Shown: in pieces, positions 5,986 to 14,466 of the stretch
Position numbering within the stretch: the first letter of the stretch is position 1
Layout: each line of letters opens with the position of its first letter
Assembly (NCBI GenBank): GCA_003646305.1
Contig: QNFJ01000010.1
Coordinates: 1 to 24,422, forward strand
Direction of reading: 5' to 3'
From: Gammaproteobacteria bacterium
Lineage (GTDB): Bacteria; Pseudomonadota; Gammaproteobacteria; Methylococcales; UBA2780
Length of the DNA stretch: 24,422 nucleotides
Notes under the pieces: generated by a model
What the model was told of the DNA's origin: nothing
Seen by the model: the letters and a program-made list of their open reading frames with translations, nothing else
Database searches by the model: none
Made by a program: the position numbers and the translations under genes

Positions 5986-8900
5986 CTAGTTCGTCTGAAG
6001 GGAATTTTCGATAAGGAGGTGTATTTTTGAGAATGCTTTTTTTAGCGAGGAAAGCCCATCTCTTGCGGCCTTTTGCTTATCTTTCGGATAAAGGGCTTTT
6101 AGAGAAGCGGCTATTGAATGCACCTGGTCATGAGCCTGATCAAGCTCGGCTAACCAAGTAGTGTCAAACAACTGATCATGTTTTTCACGTTTAAGCCAAT
6201 TTCCACAGGGACATTTAGTTTGCTCCATTATCGGCCAGCTTTGTAACTGGTCTGGAGCTGATTGAATAGCCGTTTCAAAGTGATTTCCCCATCGTTTTAC
6301 CGCGAGACCGAGCTGCTGGACGCGGCGGACTTTATAACAGGGCTCTAAATTACCGCAGTTTAACCAGGTTTCGTTGGGCCTGTAGGAACTTAACCAATCC
6401 GAAATCTCCCTGGCGGGCATCGGGCGGGCAATACCGTAACCTTGTGCGTAATCACAACCCATCAAAAGCAGCATCAAGCCGTGCTCGGTTGTCTCAACTC
6501 CTTCGGCAATTACCTCTCGATCGAAAGAATCAGCCAGACCGATGATGCCATCAATGATGGCGCAGTCATCAGGATCATCGAGCATGTCGCGAACAAAGGT
6601 TTGATCTATCTTGATAGTTTCTGCGGGCAGGTTTCGGAGGTGGGTTAATGAGGAATAGCCGGTGCCGAAGTCATCAAGCGCTACTTTAACGCCCAAAACC
6701 TCTTGGCAAAACTTAATCACACTATTGATGATTTGCGTATCCCCCAGTGCGCTGCTTTCCAGAATCTCTAACTGCAAGTGGCCAGGGTCTACCGAAGGCT
6801 GTTTTAGCAGAGCTGTTTCAAGCTGACTAGTAAATGAGGCAGACTGCAGGTGGTAGGAGGCAATATTCACACTCACCTGAAGTGATATGCCTTGTTTTTT
6901 CCAGAGAGCAATCTGCTCTAATGCCTGCGAAATAACCCATTCTCCAAGTTGTATTTCTAATATGGACTCTTCAATAATGGGCAGAAAGTCCAAAGGTGGA
7001 GTCAGCCCATTTTCAGGGTGCAGCCAGCGGATCACCGCTTCTACACCATAGACCTCACCGCTCTTCATATTGACCTTGGGTTGGTAATAGAGCTCGAACT
7101 CGTTATTGGATAGAGCTTGTTGAATTTCATCGAGCTGTTGGTGTTTTAGACTAACTTGTTGGTCATGCTCGGCATTAAACAGGTAGTAACGATTCCTGCC
7201 AGCTAATTTAGCCTGATACATCGCCTGGTCAGCGTGACGTAATAATGTGTCGATATCGCTGTCATCCAGAGGGTAAACTGTTGCTCCAAGTGAGGCACTA
7301 ATGTTGATGTGTTGTTCCTCAATCATGTAGGGCTCAGCCACCGCTTCAAGAATACGGTATAGCAACACTTCACACTGATAAACATGATCGAATTCAGCAA
7401 GTAGCAGGGTAAATTCATCGCCACCCTGACGAGAGACGGTATCTTCCTCTCTAATATTTGCTTTAATGCGCTGAGCTACCTCTATTAGCAATTGGTCGCC
7501 TACATTATGGCCATAGATGTCATTCACAGGCTTGAAATTATCTAAATCCAGGAAGCAGACAGCCAGTAAGGTTTTTGTTCGTTTGCTATGGGCGACAGCC
7601 TGCAGGAAGCGATCATAAAAAAGAGTCCGGTTGGGTAACTTGGTTAGAACATCATAATGCGCCATGAATTCAAGCTCTTTTTGCTGCTCTTTGCTGTAGG
7701 TGATATCGGAGAAGATCCCTACGTAGTTTAGCGTATTGCCCTTGTTATCTTTTAAGGCAGAGATGGTTAGGCGTTCTGCGTAAGCTTCCCCGTTTTTCCT
7801 ATGATGCCAGGCTTCACCTTGCCAGTGATTATTTTCATCGAGCATCTGCATTTTCTCGAAATACTCTTGAGACTTTGCTCCATTCAAGGTCTTAAGTGTG
7901 TGGGGGTTTTGACCTAATGCCTCTTCAAGACTGTAGCCGGTTATAGTAGAAAAGGCAGGGTTGACATCAATAATGAGTTTGTCAGCGTCTGTGATGACAA
8001 TTGCTTCGTGTGTGCCATGAAAAACTTTGTCTAATAGTTTTAGCCTTTTTTCTGATATTTGACGCTCTAATTCAATGGCTATTCTGGTAGCAAGGGTCTT
8101 GAATAATAAAGTCATCTGAGAAGAATGCTTAATGGGCTTATCACTCATGATGCTAATAATACCAATCGTCTCATTTTGGTTGTTTTTTAGAGGGCTGCCC
8201 AAGTAGCTTTCCACGCCCATGTCAATAAGACAATAATCTTCTGGAAAAAGGGATTGAACACTATCTGGATAAAAACAGACCCCCTCTTGTGTGACCTTTT
8301 CGCAAGGGCTGCCTTTTAAGGGATAAGAGATATTCTCAGCAAAGTCATCACCGGCCCAAATGGCCAATGTATCGGCTTGCATTGGGTCTTCGGTGTTAAT
8401 GAGAGCGATCATGGCGTAAGGCATGCAAAGAGATGTCGCTAGTTGACGAACAATTTCTTTGAATACATCCTCTTTTCGGGAAAAATTTGTTTCTGCTAAT
8501 GCACGCAGTACCTCTTCGCTTCGTTTTTGCTCGGTAATGTCTCTAGCAATACCAAACAGACCAATAATGTCGCCACTTTCATTTTGTATTGGGTATTTTC
8601 GGTTATCTACCCAGCCGCCACTCTCTTTTATATCAATGGTTTTTTGCACTTCATGGGCAATTTTTGTGCCTGAAAAGACTTGTTTCTCTAATTCGTAATA
8701 AATGTCAGCTAGTTTTTCTGGGAAAACATCATAATCTGTCTGCCCTAATAGATCCGTCCAGTGTTCAGATGGAGATGTTAGTTGTACAAGCGTTTGGCTT
8801 GCGCCAGTAAAGACATGATTTCGGTCTTTGAAGTAAATATAGTCATCAGTGTTTTCCATTATGGCTTTAAAGTTGGCCATAATCGGGCTGCTATTTAGCG

Positions 8901-9243
8901 TTGTACCGAGGCTTTTAGCGTCTTGTAATAGCATCTCAAGAGTTGTGCTAGAGTCAGTGGTGTTATACAACTTTGTGTAATGTCCTTTAATACAGCGAAT
9001 AAGACCATCAGCATGTCTTAGTCTGATATTGAAAGTTGCAGAAGGCTTATCTATTTTGGGAGAGAAAAGGGTATTGGCAATATCTTGATCGCCTGTATGG
9101 AGGCGGTCTAAAAGGGATATTTTTCCGCTTAAAAAGTCAGCGCTTTTAAAGCCTAGCAGCGTTTCAATGTCGCGACTTACTGAGAGCACGGATATTGATT
9201 CACTGAGTGACAGCTGGATAGTGGCTTCGACTATTTTCGACAT
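5986..9243 (-). CDS. Multisensor hybrid c-di-GMP protein: PAS-PAS-GAF-PAS-GGDEF-EAL-CZB
   Basis: A 1085-residue cytoplasmic signalling protein predicted to make and/or break c-di-GMP; no membrane segment is seen. Approximate domains are a degenerate PAS at 10-95, PAS with PAC at 120-240 (DITEQKRSEE), GAF at 250-395, PAS at 400-518 (DITYSKEQQ), GGDEF at 525-690, EAL at 705-955, and a C-terminal zinc-binding domain at 970-1085. The GGDEF site is intact (RQGGDEF, 607-611) with the inhibitory I-site REED at 598-601, five residues before it. The EAL motif reads EAV (735-737), but the metal and catalytic positions remain: NIAS, EILES, DDFGTG, KIDQTF, AEGVE and QGY. The last domain has H988, C1011 in KCPCGNWL, H1038 and H1042. 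The C-to-H and H-to-H spacing matches CZB domains such as that of E. coli DgcZ. ATG 9243 follows only a weak purine-rich stretch. The gene ends 186 bases before rho. Confidence 0.9.
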   Translation of the reverse strand: MSKIVEATIQLSLSESISVLSVSRDIETLLGFKSADFLSGKISLLDRLHTGDQDIANTLFSPKIDKPSATFNIRLRHADGLIRCIKGHYTKLYNTTDSSTTLEMLLQDAKSLGTTLNSSPIMANFKAIMENTDDYIYFKDRNHVFTGASQTLVQLTSPSEHWTDLLGQTDYDVFPEKLADIYYELEKQVFSGTKIAHEVQKTIDIKESGGWVDNRKYPIQNESGDIIGLFGIARDITEQKRSEEVLRALAETNFSRKEDVFKEIVRQLATSLCMPYAMIALINTEDPMQADTLAIWAGDDFAENISYPLKGSPCEKVTQEGVCFYPDSVQSLFPEDYCLIDMGVESYLGSPLKNNQNETIGIISIMSDKPIKHSSQMTLLFKTLATRIAIELERQISEKRLKLLDKVFHGTHEAIVITDADKLIIDVNPAFSTITGYSLEEALGQNPHTLKTLNGAKSQEYFEKMQMLDENNHWQGEAWHHRKNGEAYAERLTISALKDNKGNTLNYVGIFSDITYSKEQQKELEFMAHYDVLTKLPNRTLFYDRFLQAVAHSKRTKTLLAVCFLDLDNFKPVNDIYGHNVGDQLLIEVAQRIKANIREEDTVSRQGGDEFTLLLAEFDHVYQCEVLLYRILEAVAEPYMIEEQHINISASLGATVYPLDDSDIDTLLRHADQAMYQAKLAGRNRYYLFNAEHDQQVSLKHQQLDEIQQALSNNEFELYYQPKVNMKSGEVYGVEAVIRWLHPENGLTPPLDFLPIIEESILEIQLGEWVISQALEQIALWKKQGISLQVSVNIASYHLQSASFTSQLETALLKQPSVDPGHLQLEILESSALGDTQIINSVIKFCQEVLGVKVALDDFGTGYSSLTHLRNLPAETIKIDQTFVRDMLDDPDDCAIIDGIIGLADSFDREVIAEGVETTEHGLMLLLMGCDYAQGYGIARPMPAREISDWLSSYRPNETWLNCGNLEPCYKVRRVQQLGLAVKRWGNHFETAIQSAPDQLQSWPIMEQTKCPCGNWLKREKHDQLFDTTWLAELDQAHDQVHSIAASLKALYPKDKQKAARDGLSSLKKAFSKIHLLIENSLQTN

Positions 9244-9331
9244 TTGAGCGGATTTCTTCTAAAAACAGAAACTGATTGAGGTAAACATAGTTGATGATTG
9301 TTTAATTGACTAGCGTTTATAACTTTAATTG

Positions 9332-9967
9332 CTAGCTTTCAGTTTTATCCTTAAATTCACATAAAGATTCAATGACGCAACTACCGCAGCGAGGTTTCCG
9401 AGCAATGCAGGTGTAGCGACCATGGAGTATCAGCAGGTGGTGGGCATCAAGTAAAAATTGCCCAGGAACGGATTTGATGAGTTTTTTTTCAACTTCCAGA
9501 ACATCTTTTCCGGTAGCGATGCGAGTACGGTTGCCGACTCGGAAGATGTGGGTATCAACCGCGATAGTGGGTTGGCCAAAGGCGGTATTGAGGATGACAT
9601 TGGCGGTTTTACGGCCAACACCGGGTAGCGCTTCGAGTGCTTCACGAGTTTGCGGTACTTGAGACTGATGTTTGTCGATTAGCAACCGGCAGGTTTTGAT
9701 GATATTGGCCGCTTTAGCGTTGTAGAGGCCAATGGTTTTGATCTGCTCTTTTAGCCCTTCTTCACCGAGATTAAAAATAGCCTCAGGACTGTTGGCAATG
9801 GAATAAAGTTTGGCTGTCGCTTTGTTAACCCCTTTATCGGTTGCCTGAGCAGAGAGGATAACGGCAATCAGTAGTTCAAAGGTGCTTGTGTAGTTAAGCT
9901 CTGTTTTGGGTTCTGGAATGGCCTCGGAGAGCTTCTCAAAAATTTGTAGCCGCTTTTCGCGATTCAT
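9332..9967 (-). CDS. nth: Endonuclease III (DNA glycosylase/AP lyase)
   Basis: Nth removes oxidised pyrimidines and cuts at the resulting abasic site in base excision repair. The 211 residues equal the E. coli length, and the key residues fall at the same numbers: helix-hairpin-helix LPGVGRKTA with K120, D138 in AVDTHIFRV, and the 4Fe-4S cluster ligands C187, C194, C197 and C203 (C-x6-C-x2-C-x5-C). The ATG at 9967 overlaps the rnfE stop (ATGA), so it is the last, coupled gene of the rnf operon, as in E. coli rsxABCDGE-nth. Downstream, CTAGC (9310-9314) and GCTAG (9331-9335) form only a weak inverted repeat without a T-run, so no clear terminator is seen in the 88 bases before the next gene. 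Confidence 0.97.
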   Translation of the reverse strand: MNREKRLQIFEKLSEAIPEPKTELNYTSTFELLIAVILSAQATDKGVNKATAKLYSIANSPEAIFNLGEEGLKEQIKTIGLYNAKAANIIKTCRLLIDKHQSQVPQTREALEALPGVGRKTANVILNTAFGQPTIAVDTHIFRVGNRTRIATGKDVLEVEKKLIKSVPGQFLLDAHHLLILHGRYTCIARKPRCGSCVIESLCEFKDKTES

Positions 9968-10662
9968 ATGTTCTCTGTTTGTGGGGCGAAAGTGGCGGCC
10001 TCTTCTTTTGGGCTGGATTTTTGTGGCTGGCGAGAATCGATGATATTTTTAACGGCGATAATTAAGCCAAGACCAATAAATGCACCAGGCGGCAATATAG
10101 CCAGCAAGAAGCCACTGTAGTCATCAATAATTGTTAGCTCCCAGCCTGTTGCGGCCTCTCCTAGCATCAGGTGTATTTGCGCAAACAATGTGCCCGAACC
10201 AATGAGTTCGCGCAGGCCACCGAGTAGAACGAGGACGCTGGTGAAGCCAAGCCCCATCATCAGGCCATCAAGTGCAGCGAGGTCTAAAGGGTTTTTTGAG
10301 GCGAATGCTTCGGCGCGACCAATGATGGCGCAGTTTGTGACGATTAGGGGGATAAAGATACCGAGTATTTTGTAAAGCTCATGAAAATAGGCATTCATGC
10401 AGAGCTCAATAATAGTCACAACCGAGGCGATAATGAGAACGAAAACGGGCAGTCTGACTTCATCGGGAACCTGCTTGCGAATCAGGGAGATGATGGTATT
10501 TGAGCAGATTAGTGTAAGGGTGGTGGCGAGTCCGAGCCCCAGGCCATTCATTAAGGTGTTGCTGACAGCGAGTAGTGGGCACATGCCGAGCAGAGCGACG
10601 AGTGCCTGATTGTTGTTCCATAAGCCATCCCGGCAAACTTTACCGTAATTTCGTCCGCTCAT
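9964..10662 (-). CDS. rnfE: Rnf electron transport complex subunit E
   Basis: An integral membrane subunit of the Rnf complex, which moves electrons between NADH and ferredoxin coupled to Na+ or H+ transport. The 232 residues match RsxE of E. coli (231). The N-terminus GLWNNNQALVALLGMCPLLA and the segment GIFIPLIVTNCAIIGRAEAF, with the conserved cysteine pair shared with RnfA, are diagnostic. Several hydrophobic helices and a hydrophilic Pro/Lys-rich cytoplasmic tail follow. It overlaps rnfG upstream and nth downstream, each by ATGA. Confidence 0.97.
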   Translation of the reverse strand: MSGRNYGKVCRDGLWNNNQALVALLGMCPLLAVSNTLMNGLGLGLATTLTLICSNTIISLIRKQVPDEVRLPVFVLIIASVVTIIELCMNAYFHELYKILGIFIPLIVTNCAIIGRAEAFASKNPLDLAALDGLMMGLGFTSVLVLLGGLRELIGSGTLFAQIHLMLGEAATGWELTIIDDYSGFLLAILPPGAFIGLGLIIAVKNIIDSRQPQKSSPKEEAATFAPQTENI

Positions 10663-11309
10663 GATTCTGCCTCACTTTTTTTAGGGGATTCACTGGCGGC
10701 AAACAGCTTTTCTCTGTTTTCGGAGAAAAAGAGAAGCGTTCTATAGACCGCTTTGACAATGGCGCGAGGGGTAATGGTTGCCCCGGTGAACTGATCGAAT
10801 AAGCCACCATCTCGCTTGACTTGCCAATTTTTGGCTTTGGGGTTTTTGAGTGAGCGGCCATTGAAATTAAAGACCCAATCACTGCGTGATTCTTCGATTG
10901 CATCACCGAGCCCTGGTGTTTCGTGATGTGAAATTACCCGGACACCTGCGACTGTTCCATCATAGAGAACAGCAACGAGAAGTTGAATGTTGCCGTTATA
11001 ACCATCGGGTGCAACCGGTGTTAAAACAGCGGCAATAGGTTTTCCTTGACTGCGAGCACGATAAACTGTCACGGGCTTATTGCTTCCTAAATACTCTTGG
11101 CTTGTGGTTTTAAGGGTATCTTCAACGATGTCGTTGTCGTAGAGCTGTGGCGGCAAGATGGCGTTGAGCCGATCGAGGAGAACAGCGCGTTCATTGGCGG
11201 CAATTCGCTCTTTGGTTGCATTGTGCGTGATGCTGACTAAGCCGGTCCCAGCAAGTGAAAAGAGTCCGAGAATAATCGCTGCTGCGGTAATTTGGCGGCT
11301 ATTGCTCAT
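10659..11309 (-). CDS. rnfG: Rnf electron transport complex subunit G (FMN-binding)
   Basis: A periplasm-facing subunit with one N-terminal membrane anchor (ITAAAIILGLFSLAGTGLV) and a covalently bound FMN. From ATG 11309 it has 216 residues (E. coli RsxG about 206). The flavinylation motif is FDQFTGATITPRA, with T178 the expected attachment threonine. APDGYNGNIQLLV and HHETPGLGDAIE are family blocks. A TTG at 11333 would add eight residues inside rnfD, but the ATG is preferred because it aligns with the E. coli start. It overlaps the rnfD end by 11 bases and the rnfE start by ATGA. Confidence 0.95.
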   Translation of the reverse strand: MSNSRQITAAAIILGLFSLAGTGLVSITHNATKERIAANERAVLLDRLNAILPPQLYDNDIVEDTLKTTSQEYLGSNKPVTVYRARSQGKPIAAVLTPVAPDGYNGNIQLLVAVLYDGTVAGVRVISHHETPGLGDAIEESRSDWVFNFNGRSLKNPKAKNWQVKRDGGLFDQFTGATITPRAIVKAVYRTLLFFSENREKLFAASESPKKSEAES

Positions 11310-12342
11310 GATTGTTCTCGCTTGCGTGGCCAAACACCCTAGGCTGAGTGTAGTAGTCGATCAGTGGAACGGTTAAATTCATGATGAGAACGGCAAAGGC
11401 GACGGCATCGGGGTAGCCACCATAGGAGCGGATAATATAAATGAGAAGGCCGATCAGGAAGCCGTAAATTAGTCGCCCTTTGGGTGTTGTCGAGGCGGTG
11501 ACGGGGTCGGTGGCAATGAAAAATGCACCGAGCATAATGGCACCACTAAACAGGTGAAAAAACGGATAGGGATGACTGTCGGGGCCGGTTAGAAAAAAAA
11601 TAAAGGAGATCGTGGTCAGGCCAAACAGCAATGCTACAGGTATATGCCAGCTGATAACGCGCTTATAAATTAACCAGATACCACCCAGCAGGTAAGCATT
11701 AGCGATCCACTCCCAACCTGTACCACCAAAAGTCCCAAAGAGCTCATTATCCATGATTTCACCGGTTGTTCGGTTGATCCCCAGCTCGGTCTTCATTGTA
11801 TCGAGCGGGGTTGCCATGGTCATTGCGTCTATATTGAGCGATTCTGGGATCAGGCCAAGCAGCAGCTGTAAGCTTTCCAGAAATGAGGGTGTTGCGGCAA
11901 TTGTGGAAGGTGGGATCCAGGCGGTCATCTGCTGCGGAAAAGAGATCAGCAAGACAACATAGCCGATCATAGCGGGATTGAAAGGGTTATAGCCCAGCCC
12001 TCCATACAGCTGTTTGGCAATAATGATGGCAAAGGCTGTGCCGACAAAAGCAAGCCACCAGGGGGCGAGTGGTGGTAGGGCGAGGGCAAGAAGAATGCCG
12101 GTTAGTAGCGCGCTTAAGTCACAGAGGGTGGAGCGGACTGGTTTGTTGCGAAGCTTTAGAATCAGTGCTTCACAAGCGATAGCGGTTGCAGATGCGACAA
12201 GCAGGTTAAATAAAATACCCCAGCCAAAAAACCAGATCATCGCCAGTGCACCAGGAATCAGCGCAAGAAGGACCTGCAGCATCATTTTATCGACGCGGTT
12301 TCTAGGCTTGATATGGGGTGAGATGGCGGTTGAAAAATCCAT
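11299..12342 (-). CDS. rnfD: Rnf electron transport complex subunit D
   Basis: A polytopic membrane subunit homologous to NqrB, thought to form the ion channel with RnfG's redox chain. It has 347 residues (E. coli RsxD 352). N-terminal SPHIKPRNRVDKMMLQVLLA, KQLYGGLGYNPFNPAM, and the flavin attachment motif MATPL with T178 (equivalent to Thr187 of V. cholerae RnfD) are seen, followed by HLFSGAIMLGAFFIATDPVT and SYGGYPDAVAFAVLIMN. The start shares one base with the rnfC stop (TAATG). Confidence 0.97.
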   Translation of the reverse strand: MDFSTAISPHIKPRNRVDKMMLQVLLALIPGALAMIWFFGWGILFNLLVASATAIACEALILKLRNKPVRSTLCDLSALLTGILLALALPPLAPWWLAFVGTAFAIIIAKQLYGGLGYNPFNPAMIGYVVLLISFPQQMTAWIPPSTIAATPSFLESLQLLLGLIPESLNIDAMTMATPLDTMKTELGINRTTGEIMDNELFGTFGGTGWEWIANAYLLGGIWLIYKRVISWHIPVALLFGLTTISFIFFLTGPDSHPYPFFHLFSGAIMLGAFFIATDPVTASTTPKGRLIYGFLIGLLIYIIRSYGGYPDAVAFAVLIMNLTVPLIDYYTQPRVFGHASENNHEQ

Positions 12343-13907
12343 TAACTTTTGTTTTCCAGAGTGGTATCGCTGCTGTTGGTGCTCTCTTGGGTGCGCGCCA
12401 TCTTTTTGTTTTTGGCGCGTTCGACAGAGGCATCTATGGTTTCTTTGCTCTTTTTTCTGTCTTCTAGTTGAGCTTTCTTTTTACGAGAGCGTTCTGCGCG
12501 TTCTGCTTTAGCCTGTTCAAGTCTGAGTAGGTGGGCATCGTTACGTTGGCGAGCATTGTCGGCTTTTTGTTGTTCGTTATTGGCGGTACGAACAGCGCTT
12601 TTGGTTGCTCGAAAATATTGGACAAGCGGAATATGGCTTGGGCAGACAACGTCACAACTACCGCACTCGATACAATCGAAAAGGTTATAGGCTTGAGCCT
12701 TCTCGTTATTTTTAGCCCGGCCGTACCAATAGAGTTGTTGAGGGAGCAGGTCCATGGGGCAAACTTCTGCGCACTTTCCACAGCGGATGCAGGGTAACGA
12801 CTGTTTGGATGCAGGAAGGTCGGCCTGAGCCAGGACAAGAATAGAGTTGGTTGCTTTAACAACGGGAATGTCGTCGTTGGGGAGTGCAAAACCCATCATT
12901 GGGCCACCCATGACCAAGCGTGCTGCATCATCGGTATAACCACCGCATTGCGCAATCAGGTCACGAATAGGTGTGCCAATCGGGACCTCAAGGTTTTGCG
13001 GTTGATGAATGCCATTTCCGGTAACAGTAATCAGGCGGGAGATAAGTGGCTTTCCACCCATAACAGCCTGAAAAATGGCGGTGGCGGTTCCAACGTTGTG
13101 GCAGACAATGCCAATATCAGCCGGAATTTTTCCGACAGGGATCTCATCACCGGTGAGGATTTTGATGAGCTGTTTTTCCCCGCCAGTGGGATAGAGTGTT
13201 GGAACCTCAACCACATCAATGTTCCGGTAGACAAGCTCATCGCAGACCTTTTTTAGTGCCTGAATTGCTTCTGGTTTGTTATCTTCAACACCAATCAGGC
13301 AGTGCTTGATGCCAAGTGTGTGAAGAATGATTCTGGCACCTTCAATTACCGCGAGAGCCTGATCCCTCATCAGCATGTCATCGCAGGTGATGTAGGGTTC
13401 GCACTCGGCGCCGTTAAGAATCAGGGTCTTAATAGTGCGGTTGGCGCCAGGGTTTAACTTGATCGAGCTCGGAAATGCGGCGCCACCGAGGCCAACAACC
13501 CCGGCATCCTGGATAATGCTGACCAAAGCAGAAGGGGGCAGTTTCTCGTATTGCACAAGGCCTGAAGAGGGTGCCTCTTCATCCAGCCCATCGGTATCGA
13601 TCACAATGCAACTGGCTTTTAGTCCTGATGGATGCGGGACAACTACTTCGGTAATTTCACGGACAATCCCTGAACTGGAGGCATGAACGCTTGCACTGAG
13701 AACACCAACGGATTGCGCAATCTTTTCACCTTTTAAGACGCGCTGGCCTTGGGCAACGATCGGCTCAGCGGGATGACCAATACTCTGTGATAGCGGAATA
13801 ATCAGCTCTTTGGGGATTGTTGCTGCTAGCGGTTTCCTGGTGTTGGATAGCGATTTGTGGCCGATTAGATGCAGTCCGCCATTATAATCCCATAGTCGAT
13901 GTTTCAT
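12342..13907 (-). CDS. rnfC: Rnf electron transport complex subunit C (NADH-binding, two 4Fe-4S)
   Basis: A peripheral cytoplasmic subunit that takes electrons from NADH through FMN and passes them to two 4Fe-4S clusters. From ATG 13907 it has 521 residues. The glycine-rich loop GVVGLGGAAFPSSIKL (about 136-151), GAECEPYITCD, the YPTGGEKQLI block, and two ferredoxin-type motifs C373-C376-C379-C383 and C412-C415-C418-C422 are visible. The C-terminal 85 residues are Lys/Glu/Ala-rich and probably helical, a much shorter version of the repetitive tail in E. coli RsxC. The start is set by the ATGA overlap with rnfB and by a good ribosome site (ggagaagg) upstream; the in-frame ATG at 13949 would extend into rnfB without that support. 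Confidence 0.97.
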   Translation of the reverse strand: MKHRLWDYNGGLHLIGHKSLSNTRKPLAATIPKELIIPLSQSIGHPAEPIVAQGQRVLKGEKIAQSVGVLSASVHASSSGIVREITEVVVPHPSGLKASCIVIDTDGLDEEAPSSGLVQYEKLPPSALVSIIQDAGVVGLGGAAFPSSIKLNPGANRTIKTLILNGAECEPYITCDDMLMRDQALAVIEGARIILHTLGIKHCLIGVEDNKPEAIQALKKVCDELVYRNIDVVEVPTLYPTGGEKQLIKILTGDEIPVGKIPADIGIVCHNVGTATAIFQAVMGGKPLISRLITVTGNGIHQPQNLEVPIGTPIRDLIAQCGGYTDDAARLVMGGPMMGFALPNDDIPVVKATNSILVLAQADLPASKQSLPCIRCGKCAEVCPMDLLPQQLYWYGRAKNNEKAQAYNLFDCIECGSCDVVCPSHIPLVQYFRATKSAVRTANNEQQKADNARQRNDAHLLRLEQAKAERAERSRKKKAQLEDRKKSKETIDASVERAKNKKMARTQESTNSSDTTLENKS

Positions 13908-14458
13908 GCGGCCTTCTCCGTCGTGGAGCGCGCCGAAGGCAGGGGCCATTTCCAGGTGATGACCGTCTCTTCAATGGGAACCATATCAATACAGTCAACA
14001 GGACAGGGTGCAACGCAGAGCTCGCAGCCGGTACACTCTTTTTCGATGACCGTATGCATCAATTTTGCAGCACCGAGGATGGCATCAACAGGGCAAGCTT
14101 GTATGCATTTGGTGCAGCCGATACAGACTTGTTCATCGATGATCGCAACCATCGGTGGTTTTTCAATACCATTCTCAGCGTTGAGAGGCTTGGCTTCGAC
14201 GCCGAGTAAATCAGCAAGTTGCAGGATTCCCTCTTCACCGCCTGGTGGGCATTGGTTGATATCGGCTTCGCCCGCTGCGATCGCTTCAGCGTATGGGCGG
14301 CAGCCAGGGTAGCTGCACTGTCCACATTGTGTCTGAGGGAGTACCGCATCGATCTGGTCAGCAATCGGGTCGCCTTCCACCCGAAAACGAATCGATGAAA
14401 AGCCAAGCAGCAGCCCAAACAGGGCAAACAGGAGGCATATTGTGATGATGGCGGTCAT
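13904..14458 (-). CDS. rnfB: Rnf electron transport complex subunit B (ferredoxin-like)
   Basis: A membrane-anchored iron-sulfur subunit that exchanges electrons with soluble ferredoxin. It has 184 residues. One N-terminal transmembrane helix is followed by a 4Fe-4S site C45-C48-C53-C70 (CGQCSYPGC … QCPPGG) and two ferredoxin motifs, C112-C115-C118-C122 and C142-C145-C148-C152, each ending in CPVD. It starts 8 bases after the rnfA stop and overlaps rnfC by ATGA. Confidence 0.97.
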   Translation of the reverse strand: MTAIITICLLFALFGLLLGFSSIRFRVEGDPIADQIDAVLPQTQCGQCSYPGCRPYAEAIAAGEADINQCPPGGEEGILQLADLLGVEAKPLNAENGIEKPPMVAIIDEQVCIGCTKCIQACPVDAILGAAKLMHTVIEKECTGCELCVAPCPVDCIDMVPIEETVITWKWPLPSARSTTEKAA

Positions 14459-14466
14459 AAAGGTAA

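Noticed and set aside
9310..9335. CTAGC … GCTAG inverted repeat after nth as terminator
   Set aside because: Five-base arms, 16-base loop and no T-run; too weak to call.
13908..13949. Longer rnfC start at 13949 within rnfB
   Set aside because: The ATGA overlap at 13907 with a ggagaagg ribosome site and E. coli-like N-terminus fits better.
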